Source: Physcomitrium patens (Eukaryota > Streptophyta > Bryopsida > Funariales > Funariaceae). Taken from it: a stretch of 64,000 nt of DNA. Shown here one piece after another: positions 50,535 through 63,189 of this stretch (its first letter is position 1; each line of letters opens with the position of its first letter). Below the pieces are notes generated by a model, which was given only the letters and a program-made list of their open reading frames with translations, was not told the origin of the DNA and did not search any database. The translations under genes were made by a program, and so were the position numbers. Location of the stretch: positions 10,000,436 through 10,064,435 of the forward strand of contig NC_037255.1 in assembly GCF_000002425.4 (NCBI RefSeq). The letters run 5' to 3'.

Positions 50535-51350
50535 TACATTACATCTTTTTATATTTTTATTGGCAATTGTGCTATAAATCTCATATATTATTAAAATTTT
50601 GAATTTAACTTTTATTTTTTATGGGACTTTTTTTAAAAAACTTATGATTAAATTGGTTAGATTAATTTTTTTATGATTTCTTTTTAATTGTTTTATCAAA
50701 TTTTCTTAGTATTCAAATATATTTTTTTGGAGAATTGAGCCAATACCTATTTTTATTGTTGATTATCAAACACATCTTCAACCAAACACTTATTAGTACA
50801 TGAACTAAAATAACATCATCTCAATAATAATATTGATTTATTTATATGATAAGAAAGAAAAATATTAATATTTTATAAATATGATTATATAAATATATAT
50901 ACTATATATAATTTTTATTAGCCTAAAATAAATAAATTTAATTAAATTATTTTTTGTATATATATATATATATATAAAGTTATTGTTAATGTCATTGCAC
51001 TTTTTGCCATTGCAACCTTCTATCCACAACATGCCACCTTTGTTCAGTATCTTTAAACCAATGAACTTTTTTATTATCAATAACTTTCAAATCATTTTAT
51101 TGGAATTAAAATAAAATAAAAAATAAAAACAAAAAAAAATAAAAATATATGTTGAATGGATGGTAGATTATAGTGGTAGTGACAAAAATTGGGGTGGCAT
51201 TGACAATATCCTATCTATCTATGTAGTTTGAAAACCCATAAGAACCTTAAACCACTAAAGTTCATATTAATGCAAAATATCTTACAAAAGAATTGCAACA
51301 ATCATTACCCTTTCTAATTCAATTAACAGACACTTGTAAAGTATATAGTA
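50535..51350. other. AT-rich flank of the copia insertion
   Basis: AT-rich sequence without exons; a (TA)n run lies at 50957-50976. No further TE domain recognised. Confidence 0.5.
50957..50976. repeat. (TA)n microsatellite
   Basis: Short alternating T/A run. Confidence 0.85.
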
Positions 51351-53481
51351 ATCAAACTAATGTGTGTGTTTGTCAATACAATGCATGCAGCTTCTCACAC
51401 CTTTGAAGTGTAGCATACTTGATATCAACAAACTAAGTTCTGAGCAGCATTTCTTTTAAGAAAAAGGAACAGGGGAGAAAAAGAATAAAAAGTGGAGATG
51501 AGTGAGCCAAATTATTCCATTCAACTAAGACAAGCCTATTGACCTATGGTTTAGGAATCATTGCCAAAGTCAGGAAGCAAGCCATGTGGTGAGCTCAGCA
51601 AAGACAAACCCAAGCTTTGTGCACTATGTGTTGATTATCTGGGAAGGACACGGACAAATTGGTACGCATCAGATTATGGGTCGCATTATAAGTTAATGAG
51701 GGATATGATATTTAGGACTGCTGGTTTATAACTGCATCCTGTACTGTTATCTGAAGACATTCTAGAATGCAAAGGCGCTGAAAATCCTCTTCAGTTCCCT
51801 CCAGTACACAATCATGCTTTTGCAGCAGCAGTGTGAAGAATCCTTCAATGACTTTAAGATTAGCCTCCACTGTGGACTCCAGTGCACTCAAGAGTACTTC
51901 ATTTCACTCATTCACCACAAAGCTTGCACAAGCTTCTGGTGAGTTGTGACGAGCAACATATCCAACCTGCCGTGCCATGACTGAGTTTACTTGTCATTTA
52001 ATCGATCAGAGTTCTTTTCCTGATTTCAACTGATAACACAGAAATAAAGTAAAAAGATTGTTGTGGGTGTTGAGAAATGCAACTATGCGTTCCTGGATGT
52101 GAAGTCAGGACGTTTATTTTTATTTATTTTATTTATTTATTTTGTTTTTTTGGTTTTTTGGTTTGGTTTGGTTTGGTTTGATTTGTTTGTTTTTGTTTTT
52201 GTTTTTTTTTGTTTTTTTTTTCAGTTGGAACCATCTCTGGTATTCTTCACTCTTCATACCATTGATGTCATCGTGGTTCTCTCCACAGGTGGAAAGGAAT
52301 GGCAGTGGAGCGGAAGAGATGTTGCTACTGCCTTGAACTAAACTGCTTTTTTATAGGTGGCTTGCAGCAGCTATGGTCTATGTTCCCTTACCACACAGCT
52401 TGCGTACACTTTGGTAGCTGCCCTCTCGAAGGGGTTCGTGCAGAGGCAGGGTGAGTGTGCACTTTGGAGAGGGGAACAGGGAAGCTGTCCAACAAAGAAG
52501 CTTCAAAAGTGGGATTGCCCCACAGACTGACAAAGAACAGGGATCTTGTCAGGTCCCGTGCCGCTAAATACAGCCTGACAGATACCTCAGTTTCATGATT
52601 CATCTCGAGGGGTCCATGGACAATGCAGCTGAAGGTTTCCAGGGGAAGGTTTCCAGAGGTTGTAAGTACAGTTGTAAGTTTTACTCTTCTGGAGCTGGCG
52701 GGCTTTAAAAGATTTCAACGGAGTTCTGTCAGCTGGAGCAGGACTGTATATATGTGATAGGACTGGAATGCGCAAGTTGTTCTGTAATCGTAGGTAAAGA
52801 TGTTGAGCTTAGATGATGCGTTTTTGTACGGAGCTTGTTGGTGGAACCTTCATCTTTTCTGATCGAGCACTCTCTCAGCCAACATGAGCTTCTGCTAGGC
52901 AGTATCTTTGCAGGCATTGTAGGAATTCTGCAAGTGAGAATTGCACGAAACCCTGTGCCGGTTTTTCAACATCGTTTAGCACCTTGAGAATTCTAAATTC
53001 AGGTTGAGCGCATTTTGTAAGAAGAGTAATGTGCAATCAGTAGAAGTTTGAAGCATTCTTCTTGGAAAGTTCTGTAGTCGGAGAACATGGAACGAAAAGA
53101 ATCATACAACATTTGCTGCTCAATCGGTGCTTTTTGTGATCACGAACCAGGTACGTCGTACATATAATCTCCTCAGGTTATCAAGAGCAATCGTGAATAA
53201 ATGTAATGCAAGTTTGATTTGCGACAGGGATTGAAATTGTCAGGACTGCGGGAATCTGAGCATAGTTTAGTTCCCTTGAACCATTGTCCAGCCACTCTTT
53301 GGGGAGAAGAATGTCCTGATCATTACCAAGACAGAATAACTTCTAATTAGTGAGTGGAAGCGAAACTTGAAAAGTTGTTGACAACCAGCTGGAATCTTCA
53401 CACCTACAATGAGTGCAAGAACAGCAAGCAGAAGCATAAGAGCTGCCACAAATGACAACAAAAGTTAGTTAAGGGAGAATC
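51351..53481. other. Low-copy region upstream of the NIK-type kinase; no supported CDS
   Basis: Gene-island composition for over 2 kb before the kinase start codon. It should contain the promoter and 5' UTR, possibly with 5' UTR introns, or an unannotated non-coding transcript. Contains a striking T/G-rich tract (separate entry). Short frames (52063-52341 plus and three on the minus strand near 52400-52920) lack domains. Confidence 0.4.
52110..52223 (+). repeat. T/G-rich low-complexity tract ending in a CAG
   Basis: About 110 bases almost wholly T with G: TTTA repeats, then several GGTTT units, then GTTTT and T-runs, closing TTTTTTTTTCAG. It looks like an extreme polypyrimidine tract next to a potential 3' splice site, or simply expanded low-complexity DNA. 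Confidence 0.8.
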
Positions 53482-56400
53482 ATGCCAGACCCAGGTGCAA
53501 GAATGCAGTGGCTATGGCGTACGCTCACACTGCTCCATGTTCTGACGTCTTTCTTTTCAGTCGTGGACCCCCTTGACGGGAATCCTGAAGGTATGTTTCT
53601 TCCGTTTTCCTCACCACTTTTTCCATGTTTCCTGTCCACAAAAGAGAATTCGAAATCTTCAAGAAATCTAATCAGAGGAGTAATGAAAGTCACTGAAGCA
53701 GTTTTATGCTTGGCGACAAAGTTGCCATGATTCTAACCCTCACATTTAGAACCATCTACATTCGTGTGCCTGCAATCGTGAGCAACCAAGTACCTGAAAC
53801 AATTAGCTCCCGAGGAATTCAGTCGAGAGTACCGTAGGGAGTGAGCATTTCAGAAATTCGTTTGAGCTTAAGTGTGCATTTTTGACGCAGTTGGACAGAA
53901 TCTGATTCTAAACTTGAATGGTGAAGAGCTAACTCTGAGTAGTGGAGCAAATGCGCAGTGAAGTCTTTGTTTGCAATTAAGCGAGCATTACAGGATCCTC
54001 TGAACGTTCTTGCATCATGGGATTCGAATTATATGTCACCCTGCACCTTCGCCTTTGTCGATTGTGACTCTAATAATTCAATTAACGGGTTGTAAGTGCT
54101 ACTTCCTATGAATGCAATTTTTATTTGCTCCATAAAAAAATGCTTTTGTGAAGAATTTCAACTTGAAGGCTCATGAATTGCACATTCACTTCAAGTGCTA
54201 ATTTTGTTTGATACAATAATCCACAAAGTACGGGCCAACGTAGCCAGATGAACCTCAACACTGATATTGCCTGTCGCATTGATGTGGTCTGAAGAATTAA
54301 GTAAAGAAGAACTCGAAAGTTAATGATAGTCAGTTGCCTGTGTTCAGGGAGCTACCAAGGAATGGTTTATCTGGAAGTTTGTCCCCTCTCATTGGGAGCC
54401 TCTCGAATCTTCACCGCCTGTATGTACATCCAACCTGCTCAATGAACTCGATGACTAATATTTCTTTCTTAGTAACAGTAAAGAATTTATATATGAGGTT
54501 TTGTACATTTGTTTTTCTAGAGTAACCTGATCTCTAATCCTGGTACCGAACTCGTTCTCTAACTCTTAGCATTGAAACAAGCTGGACCTATGCTTTCACC
54601 GTCTTGCAAGCTCATGACCGCTGTTTCTTCTGTCAGTATTATAACCAACAACTCGTTATCCGGTGAGCTTCCCAAAGAGATCGGCAATCTATCAAAGCTT
54701 GTGGTCTTGGACTTGTCCAGGAATCTCTTCTCATGCGCGATCCCCAACTCCCTTGTCAACCTGAAAAATTTAGTATCTCTGTAAGAAATTCTTCCAGACT
54801 TCTCCACAAATCTTCATTGGAAATGTCACTCTCGTTTCCCTTTTAGTTCAAGTTCATGCTTTCACTTTTTCATTCAGCGTACAGAATTATTGAAAGACAA
54901 CCTCCATACTTAATGGATCCAAGTGGCTGTTTATGTCTTTTGGTCGTTGTCCTTTTCTACACAAATGGGGCAAAGTAACCTTGCCTATTCGCATCAGTAA
55001 GGAATAATGATTCATTTTAACTACCAAGTTTTTTAAACCTTAGCTCAGAAACGTAGGGTGCCGAGGGAAATTTCAAAATGTGAGCCTTATTTGAAACTTC
55101 GTCTCGCTGTTGCCTTCACAGTTGCGGGGTCCATGATCAAATGATAGCAGGTTTATTAAAGAATGGAACCTTTTATTGTGGGGAATAATTTGGAGGTTAT
55201 TATCCAAGACGTGTGTTTTCTTTCCGCAGAAATTTGAGAGGGAATCATTTCAATGGAAGTTTTCCAGCATTTGTCGCCAATATGTCCTCCTTACAGTCGC
55301 TGTAAGCTCATGGGGACCTTGGGAGAATTCATATTGAACATGATTGTAATGTTAGAAGCTATGTATGTCCTGGCGGCTTTAACTCCAGTGATAATAATGT
55401 GTTAGATCTCATATCGTTGACGACAAAACGTGAGTGACATCTATATCTGTTTTTCAATTACAGGGATGTTTCAGAGAACAACTTATCGGGTTTTGTGGGC
55501 AATCAGACATTGAAAACTTTGATGTAAGGATTTCTGTACGACATAGGCTGTCAAATCAAGCTTTTTCAGCTATTATGTGATACCGATGCACAGCTGTTTT
55601 ATTTTGATGATGCATTAAGTTGAAAAATTAACAAGATACGCTTGCCATACTCACATTCGGGTCCGATCTGAAAGATTTTGACCTGCTGGGACAAATGTGA
55701 GTTGTCGATCTGCCGTAATTTTAAGTACTCATTCAAACATCGAGTAACCTTTACAAATAGGTACTTACCGACACTTTTGTTCGATTTATCAGAACGGATG
55801 GAAACGTCAATTTGTGCGGTTTAGCTATAAGGAAAGAGTGTCCTGGTGACCCTCCACTTCCAAATCCTGCAAATATTAATAATATCGACAACAGTGAGTT
55901 TCTACTCTATATTCATGTTTTCTCTTTACATATTAATGTCTCCTTAGTACTGATTGTTGTATTTCCTTACACGTCTGCATATAAAACACATCTCAGAATT
56001 GTCTTGTAAACATGATGATTTGAAAACTCTGCACTTTGTTGGTTTGGTTTGAAAGAGAGATGCTTCTTGCAAGTGCAACCTTTTAAGATTTTAATTCACC
56101 TAATCAAAGGATGTCGATTGGTATATTATGATATTGTCTTGCTTGCTGTTCATTTGAACTCTTTTAGCTGCTTGACTGTTGGGTGAATTGAAGATAGGAC
56201 AGTGTTCACCAGGTGATAAAGAAGGGTTTAGCTTGTGTAAATGTTAAAACAGGGACCGTCATATGTTTGTGAACTGACCTTCCCGATGAATGACAACAGT
56301 TAGAAGCAGAAAATCTGCAAACACATCAGCTGTAGCATGCGGTTTATCATTGGGAGTAGCAGTGCTACTTGGTTCCTTTATGCTGGGACTTCTATGGTGG

Positions 56401-58288
56401 CGTCGTCGCAATTCAAAACAAATCTTCTTCGATGTGAATGGTACTAGTTGCACTAACCAATAGCACGTTGCCGAATCGTGCTCATCATCGTTAAACATTA
56501 GCAGAGTAGAAATTTGGATATCACTTGAAGAATTTATTGATCACCCTAATCTATGTCGAGATCTAAGATCTTCCTTTAATCATTTCAGCATCTCTCTAGC
56601 TTGATATCCTTGAATGTATTGTTCCAGAGCAACAGGACCCTGATGTATTACTTGGGCAGCTCAAAAAATTCTCATTTCGAGAGCTCCAAATTGCAACTGA
56701 TAACTTCAACACAAAGAACATTCTTGGAAAAGGTGGTTTTGGAAATGTCTACAAGGGATATTTATGTGACGGCTCAATTGTAGCTGTGAAGCGGTTGAAG
56801 GGTGAAGGCAGTCCTGGCCATGAAATGCAATTTCAAACTGAAGTTGAAATGATCTCGCTGGCAGTACATCGTAATCTTCTGCGATTACGAGGATTTTGCA
56901 TGACCCCAACTGAGCGACTGCTTGTTTATCCCTACATGCCTAATGGGAGTGTGGCATCTCGTCTTCGTGGTCGGAAAATTTCTCCAATTTGTCTCCAAAC
57001 TTGAAATATCATCACAAACAACTTACTGTTTGCTTTTTAGTAAATGATTCGGGGATTTTGGAATGTTAAACTTCAAAATTCTTATAATTCAGATCCAACA
57101 CTATCAGTATTAATATGAATTCATGAACCAAATTGTAAATTTTCTCTTATTCCATTGTCATTGATATTAACCTTTTTTTGGCATTGGCAGACATCGTTGG
57201 TGGCAAGCCAGCCTTAGACTGGCCGACACGCAAATGCATTGCCCTTGGAGCGGCACGGGGGCTACTTTATTTACACGAGCATTGCGACCCGAAGATCATT
57301 CACCGGGATGTGAAAGCTGCAAATATATTACTTGATGAAGGATATGAAGCAGTTGTGGGTGATTTTGGACTTGCTAAACTGTTGGACCATCGAAACTCTC
57401 ATGTTACAACTGCAGTCCGAGGCACAGTAGGGCACATTGCGCCAGAGTACCTCTCCACTGGCCAGTCTTCGGAAAAGACAGATGTCTTTGGGTATGGCGT
57501 GCTATTGCTAGAGCTCATTACTGGACAAAGGGCATTTGGGTTCGGCCGTCTTTCCAGGCAGAATGACATGATGCTTCTGGACTGGGTGATTTTCTCTGTG
57601 ACCCTCATTTCGGTTCTTTGTTTCCATTTTGAATGTGGTTGAGGGAAATAAAATTTTATTTGTATCATAGTGATTCTTTCTATACCAGGAAGTAATTGGA
57701 GAACTGGAATCTTATTACGTATTAGTTCCTGATTTCTATAACCTCGTCAATAGGTCCACAAGCTGGTCCATTCTTGAATGCCTGATTGTGACTCTATATG
57801 ACCTGATTAACAGGTGAAGAAACTTCAAGCTGAGAAACGGCTAGACTTATTGGTGGATGTGGACTTCAAGTCAGAATACAATTCACTTGAGCTTGAGGAG
57901 ATGGTGCAGGTAAGGAAAGTCTTTGCTCCCTGAAGTTTGTTGACATTTGGTGTGTACTCTTGGCGTTAATAAGATTATAATTTCTTCCATATACTCTGAC
58001 GAATGAAGTTTTTGAAATTGCTACGGTTAATTGTATTAATCCAACTGTGCTCCACATGCGATACCACAGGTGGCTCTGTTGTGCACCCAAATGCTACCTA
58101 CTGAGCGTCCCAAAATGTTGGATGTGGTGCGAATGCTGGAGGGCGATGGCCTGGCTGAGAGGTGGGAACAATGGTGTGAAGTTGAAAGCCGAAGAAGTAG
58201 AGAGGCCTTGCTCCCACGTAGGTACTGTGAATTAGTTGAGGACTCTTCATGGGATATTGAAGCCATTCAACTGTCAGGCCCCAGATAG
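53482..58288 (+). CDS. LRR receptor-like kinase, subfamily II, NIK type
   Basis: Membrane receptor kinase related to NSP-interacting kinases (NIK/SERK subfamily II), which act as co-receptors in immune and developmental signalling. Exons: 53482-53590, 53959-54091, 54348-54419, 54637-54780, 55230-55301, 55464-55523, 55793-55893, 56300-56440, 56628-56969, 57191-57585, 57814-57909, 58070-58288; phases agree, 627 residues. An in-frame TAA lies just upstream of the ATG; Met8 is an alternative start. Signal peptide (about 1-27); LRR N-cap with [14 protein letters not shown] and two Cys; LRRs in exons 3-6, each of 72 or 144 bases except the last; membrane segment about 240-263 followed by WWRRR; kinase with [11 protein letters not shown], Lys332, HRD at 429-431, DFG at 449-451 and activation loop [19 protein letters not shown]-terminus IQLSGPR typical of the subfamily. 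All catalytic residues are intact. Which NIK or SERK it is orthologous to is not resolved. Confidence 0.95.
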
Positions 58289-58600
58289 TGTTCATCAAAG
58301 CGTTAAAGTAATGAAAAATATGAGGTATTATTTCGGTCAATAATATTGGAAGTAGGCAAGAGATGTTTTCAATCTAATGGTGTAAGCTTGAGACTGCACC
58401 GATTTCTTTCAAGACACAGTAATTGAGTGTTCCTAAGTTTCTTGTATGAAAAGAAAAAATGGTTCAGCGTTTCATCACAATTGCGATATCAAATCGCTGC
58501 AGCATTACCGGTGCATGAGAAACACCCAGTGAGATTTGAGCTTTATGCAAATTTAATTAAGAGAACTTTAAATTTATTCATATGATTGATGTATTCTTGT
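58289..58600 (+). other. Probable 3' UTR of the NIK-type kinase gene
   Basis: Gene-island composition continues for about 300 bases after the stop and then fades into AT-rich sequence. No distinct polyadenylation signal was assigned. Confidence 0.4.
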
Positions 58601-60880
58601 GATGGCTTGAAACACTTCAGGGAGCAAAGGCTTTCTTAATCAATTTGTTTGAACTGGACTTTCTTAATCAATTTGAAAGGTAAGAGAAAACCATTTGACA
58701 GGTTTAGGTTAATGTATGGAAAAGCAAAAAGTAAAGTGTGGATATAGCTAAACTATAATTGAGAGAGCAACATTGTAGATACTTACTTGATCTTTACACT
58801 AAAGATAAGAAAGAGTGAAATGAAGAATGTTGAAAAAAAATGAAAGGAATACTAGGAACACTAGAAATGATACCCACATTAGGATTATGAAATTTGATGA
58901 CATTTGAAATCATTATACTATTAGACCAACAAACAAATCTAATATCTAAGCACAATCATTTGAGGCATGGAAAAAAATGTCCTTGTAGGATTCATAAAAG
59001 GCTTTGCATGCATTTAGTTTTTTGGAAACTTCATTCTTTCCAAAAACTCTAAAATTTTCTCATAATTGTAGACTCTTAAAACTATTTTTGCTAAATTAGC
59101 TTTTGCATTAGCACTAGGAATACTTGATGTACTTAGTACCATGATAAGTGCACCTTTCATCAAGTCATCTACTAGCACATTTAATCTAAGAGTCCTTAAA
59201 GGACTTGTGAATCCAATTGCTTAATCGGTTAGTTGATCTTAAAAAGTGTATTTTGTAAAAATTTGACTTTTTTAATTGATTATAACAAAAATATATGATA
59301 CACAATGCAACCATGAAAATTAATTGCTTGCTACAAAGATAGATTCTAAAATCCTTCTTAAACCTTCTACAATTATAAATAAATTAGAATATTTCACAAT
59401 CTCTTAAAATCTTTATATTAAAAGATTATGAATTAATTTTTATTTTTTTTATTTTTTTATTTTTTTCGAATGTATTCAATTACATCAAACTTCTTAATTT
59501 TTTATAACCAATAATAGAGCTAAGAGTACAAAAAAACTAATACTTCAAGCTCATTTAATCTCTTCTATAATATCTTTCTATTTTGAAGAATTCTAAAGTT
59601 TCATTTAATTACTTTGTCACTTTTGGAATCAAATATAAAATTTATAATTTAAGAACTATTTTATTTTTAGAAAAGATAAAACTTATGTTGTTAATATTTT
59701 TTTCTAATTTTTTCTTGACATATTTAAAAACTTTTTTTCCATAATCAATTAAACCCTACCAAACTATACTTTTTATATAGAATGTTCTCTATACTTCATT
59801 TTCAAAATAAACTTGGTTTTTTAAATTCAAATAGTCCATAAGCAAGGATCTCTTAACAAGGACTAAATCTTACAAAAATCCTTAAATCTAAAAAACAAAT
59901 TACCACAAATATAACTTCTTGTTAAGTAAAGGATTGTGAAAGATTCTAATTGTAAGAGTTGGACATTAATTTTTATAATAGAAAAGTAGCTCAATTTGAA
60001 ATACATTAGGCTTGGTGATACTTCTAAAATTAATAGAAATTGGATTTAGACTTTTGAAGTTGACATATTGTATAATTAATATCAATATTTAAATTAATTT
60101 TATCCCTCTATGTATTAACCACCATATCTTTGTACCACATGTCTCTTGTTTAAGTAAGAGTTTTTTGATTTTATTTTTAATCAAAGAAAAGGATTCTAAA
60201 TTCAATATTTGTTTTTAAAAATAAATATTTCTATAGGAAGAAAAAAGAAAAATTAATTATTTCTTCCACTTTGACATATTCTAAAGAGAGTTGGAACACC
60301 ACAACAAGAAGATGATTAAATTTTGATTTATATAAGCTAATTCAATCATTGATTTTTAGAAAAATCTTGTTATATTACAATATATTTTTTAAAATAATTA
60401 AAAAACATATATAGAAAAAAATCTAGATAAATCTATAAAATAAATATAATATAATAAGTGGATATTATTTCTTTTATAGATATGATAACTATTGGACCTT
60501 TAAAATTATTTTTAATCCAATAAATACTATTTGAGTAAATAATACTCATTTAATAGAATTTTAGATAAATTTTAGTTAAGAAAAATAGAAGATCCTACAA
60601 AAAAAATTAACTCTATATATTTTAGAAGGAAGTAGAAGGATTGATCTAAAGAAACTCATACATATGAGTCCATGTCATGAACATGCATATTTATCTAAAT
60701 AAGAAGTATTAGATAAAAGATAAATATAAGTAGGTTTGATATTATCTTGTGGCAAAGCTTCTTATAAGCTTCATAGATACGTATTTGATTTTAGACGTGT
60801 TTGTAGCTGATAAATAAGTTAGAAACTTAGCCAAAAAATTAGCCACATATCACATGTGCTAATAGCTTGAGAAACAAGCT
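58601..60880. other. AT-rich block, mostly without recognisable features
   Basis: TE-like composition. Apart from the open relic frame at 59017-59220 minus and a short direct repeat (GACTTTCTTAATCAATTTG-like words near 58627 and 58656) I see nothing identifiable. Confidence 0.5.
59017..59220 (-). pseudogene. Unidentified protein-coding relic
   Basis: On the minus strand 68 codons are open between two TAA stops, in a block where random frames rarely stay open that long. The translation has an ordered amphipathic look (VDDLMKGALIMVLSTSS, AKIVLRVYNYEKILEFLER). The same frame continues past the lower stop with further protein-like sequence for about 25 codons. There is no start codon context and no family match that I can name; it may be a decayed TE or gene fragment. 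Confidence 0.3.
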
Positions 60881-61180
60881 AACTATGTAGGGCACATATA
60901 GGAAACTTATCTTATAAGTTAGACATGAGTGTTGCAAGTTAGATACGTGTTGGAGGTCCTACAAAATGTCACCACATAGCTTTTAGTTAGATAGTATATA
61001 TAGAGACAAAAGTGAAGCTTTTTTCACTCTTGTCAATGCTTTTTTAGTCTTTAGTCTTATTTCAAGACTTTTTAATTTTATTATCTTTAATAATATCTAT
61101 TCTAGTTTCAATACTATATTAGTTTTGAATGAATATCTATTCTTTTTGAATTATATAAGAATATATTGAAATTTTGGTTC
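60880..61180 (+). repeat. LTR-like repeat R2, copy 3, probably 5' LTR of the gypsy remnant
   Basis: Matches 4870-5115 and 5340-5650 on the same strand: GGAAACTTATCTTATAAGTTAGACAT, CACATAGCTTTTAGTTAGAT, TATATATAGAGACAAAAGTGAAG, ending ATATAAGAATATATTG. It lies directly upstream of gypsy Gag-like sequence, which suggests that R2 is the LTR of this element family. No clear primer-binding site was found after it. Confidence 0.5.
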
Positions 61181-61379
61181 TTCAAAATTTATGTCCTTGA
61201 TAATTTGACAAGAATGCCAACTCATTATTCTTGTCTTGTTTTTAGATGTGAATAGACTATCCTAGTTCTATTATTTTATTTTGAAGATTGCAAACTATCT
61301 ACCTTCAATTCAATATTTTAGTTGCCTAATAGTAATTTTTTTTTTAAAGAGAGTAGACTATCTTTCTTTGTGGAAATTT

Positions 61380-63090
61380 TTACTTGATATTAGAGGTTGT
61401 AAATTACTTTCCTCTAATTTGTCTTATAGATTTGTTTGAGCTGTCTATAGAAGGAAAAATTATGGATGCTACTTTTAGCAGAAGTGAAAATAGATTTGCA
61501 ACCATTACAAATCTTCACAAGCTTATTAACATTCTTAGGATGGAAATTTCACATATCTCTAACATCAATCATGGAGGTAGTATTTCAATGCTTATGGAAG
61601 AGGTCAATAATGAAGTTTAAAGTCTATATTAAGAAGTTTTGTAATTAAAAGAAGCAAAAAAATCAAGTTTAGAATTAAATCTGAGAAGTCTTATTACTAC
61701 AAGTATAAGAGAGACAAGTATAAGTATGTCAAAGAAGTTTCATGGAACTAGATCAAAGTCTTGAAGATTTCTATAATAAATAAAGTTTTATTTAAATTTG
61801 TATCATTTTCAATATTTTGATGGAATTACTCAAGTTGGATTCATAGATGCACTTCTCTTTGAAAGTATTTTTTTAAAATTTATTTGTACCTTTAATACAA
61901 AAGAATTTATAATTATTCTATAATTTAAATTCATTCTTAAAAGTCTTTATGGCTACATTTGAAGAAAGTGATTAAAAAAGATAGTAGAAACCAAACTAGT
62001 ATCTTTATAATAAGGATCACATTTCACGACCATATATATTGTTGAATTCTAAAACCTTGCTTGCAATATAGATTGGAATAATAAGGCCTTTATTAATCAA
62101 TTTTGATATGAGTTAATATATAATGGCAAAAAATTATTATTGAAAATACCAAGAGTAGACTTATTAAAGTAATTTATTGCTCAAGCCATTTTATGCAAAA
62201 ATCAATTCTTTGTAAGATGCCAAGAACAAAGTTTTGGTTGAAGAGGTATAAATCAAATCATGGCAACAACTTCTAAATTCATAAAAGCTTATTCATTAGG
62301 ATTAGAACCTATATAAATTGACCTGGTATGTTTTAAAACTCTTACTGGATAAAAAAAGACTTGACATTGTCAAGAAGGATTGTTCTTATATTATGGAGAA
62401 CCTAAGCACACTACTCAACATTGTGTAAAGAAGTAATGCAATCACAAAATGAAAAACATGATTTACAAAGAAGACAGTGTGTCAAAAAATCAATTTTTTT
62501 AACTATAATAGAAATTATATGACTAAAATCTTGTGCAAAATCTAGTAAAAATTATATCTTTTCCTCAAATTTTTCACCTTATTTTATAGTAGAAATTTGT
62601 TTAATACCAAAAAATCACAAAGTCTTAGCCTTATTAGAGTTAAGACCTTGAATCTGTTTTATAGACAAAAACTTTGTTAAAAAATAAGAAATATCCTTAA
62701 TTAAAAAAACTAAACCTATGCACATAGAAACAATAGATGGTCATTTGTTATTTTTTAAAAATATCATCTATAAAATTATTCCTTTTGATGTAGCAATTAG
62801 TAATTATAATAGCTTAGTAATATTTACTATGATTAAATATCCTTTTAAGCCAATTATTTTAGGATTATTATGGCTAAAAAAATATAAACTTCAAATAGAT
62901 GGAATTTCTTATAATCTTGATTTTGCTTTATAATTTAAACTAGGATTTTTCTAATCAAATAAAAATCTATAAATCAAATACATTAAAATCCTTATTAATA
63001 GGTGTGAGAGCTTTTATGCATGCTGCAAAAAAAGGATTAAATTTTGCTATATATGCCATACCTATTTTTGATGGAAAAAGATTATAAGTT
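61380..63090 (+). mobile_element. Ty3/gypsy retrotransposon remnant (Gag and protease part)
   Basis: Decayed internal region. Gag-type segment near 62176 (IAQAILCKNQFFVRCQEQ), a degenerate zinc knuckle at 62383-62433 (YYGEPKHTTQHCVKK, with Cys ligands changed), a retropepsin-type region, and a downstream segment VRAFMHAAKKGLNFAIYAI. The Gag pattern resembles the Tcn1-like chromoviruses described from fungi, mosses and Selaginella. Multiple stops; no reverse transcriptase follows, so the element is truncated or interrupted near 63,100. Confidence 0.75.
62600..62936 (+). pseudogene. gypsy aspartic protease remnant
   Basis: The C-terminal half is open for 71 codons (62718-62933) with the retropepsin-like pattern PIILGLLWLKKYKLQIDG. 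Upstream in the same frame LALLELRP-stop-ICFIDKNFVKK occupies the active-site region; the expected Asp-Ser/Thr-Gly is lost and a TGA follows. Not functional. Confidence 0.75.
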
Positions 63091-63189
63091 ACATTCTAAG
63101 TCAATAACAAGATTATTAAGTTATTTTTTAGAAAAAGAATGAAGTTATTTTTTTAGAACATTGTTCTTATCATTGTTTCATTGATCTTC

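Noticed and set aside
61384..61620. 78-codon frame as an independent gene
   Set aside because: It lies in the Gag-side part of the gypsy remnant and has no start or regulatory context of its own.
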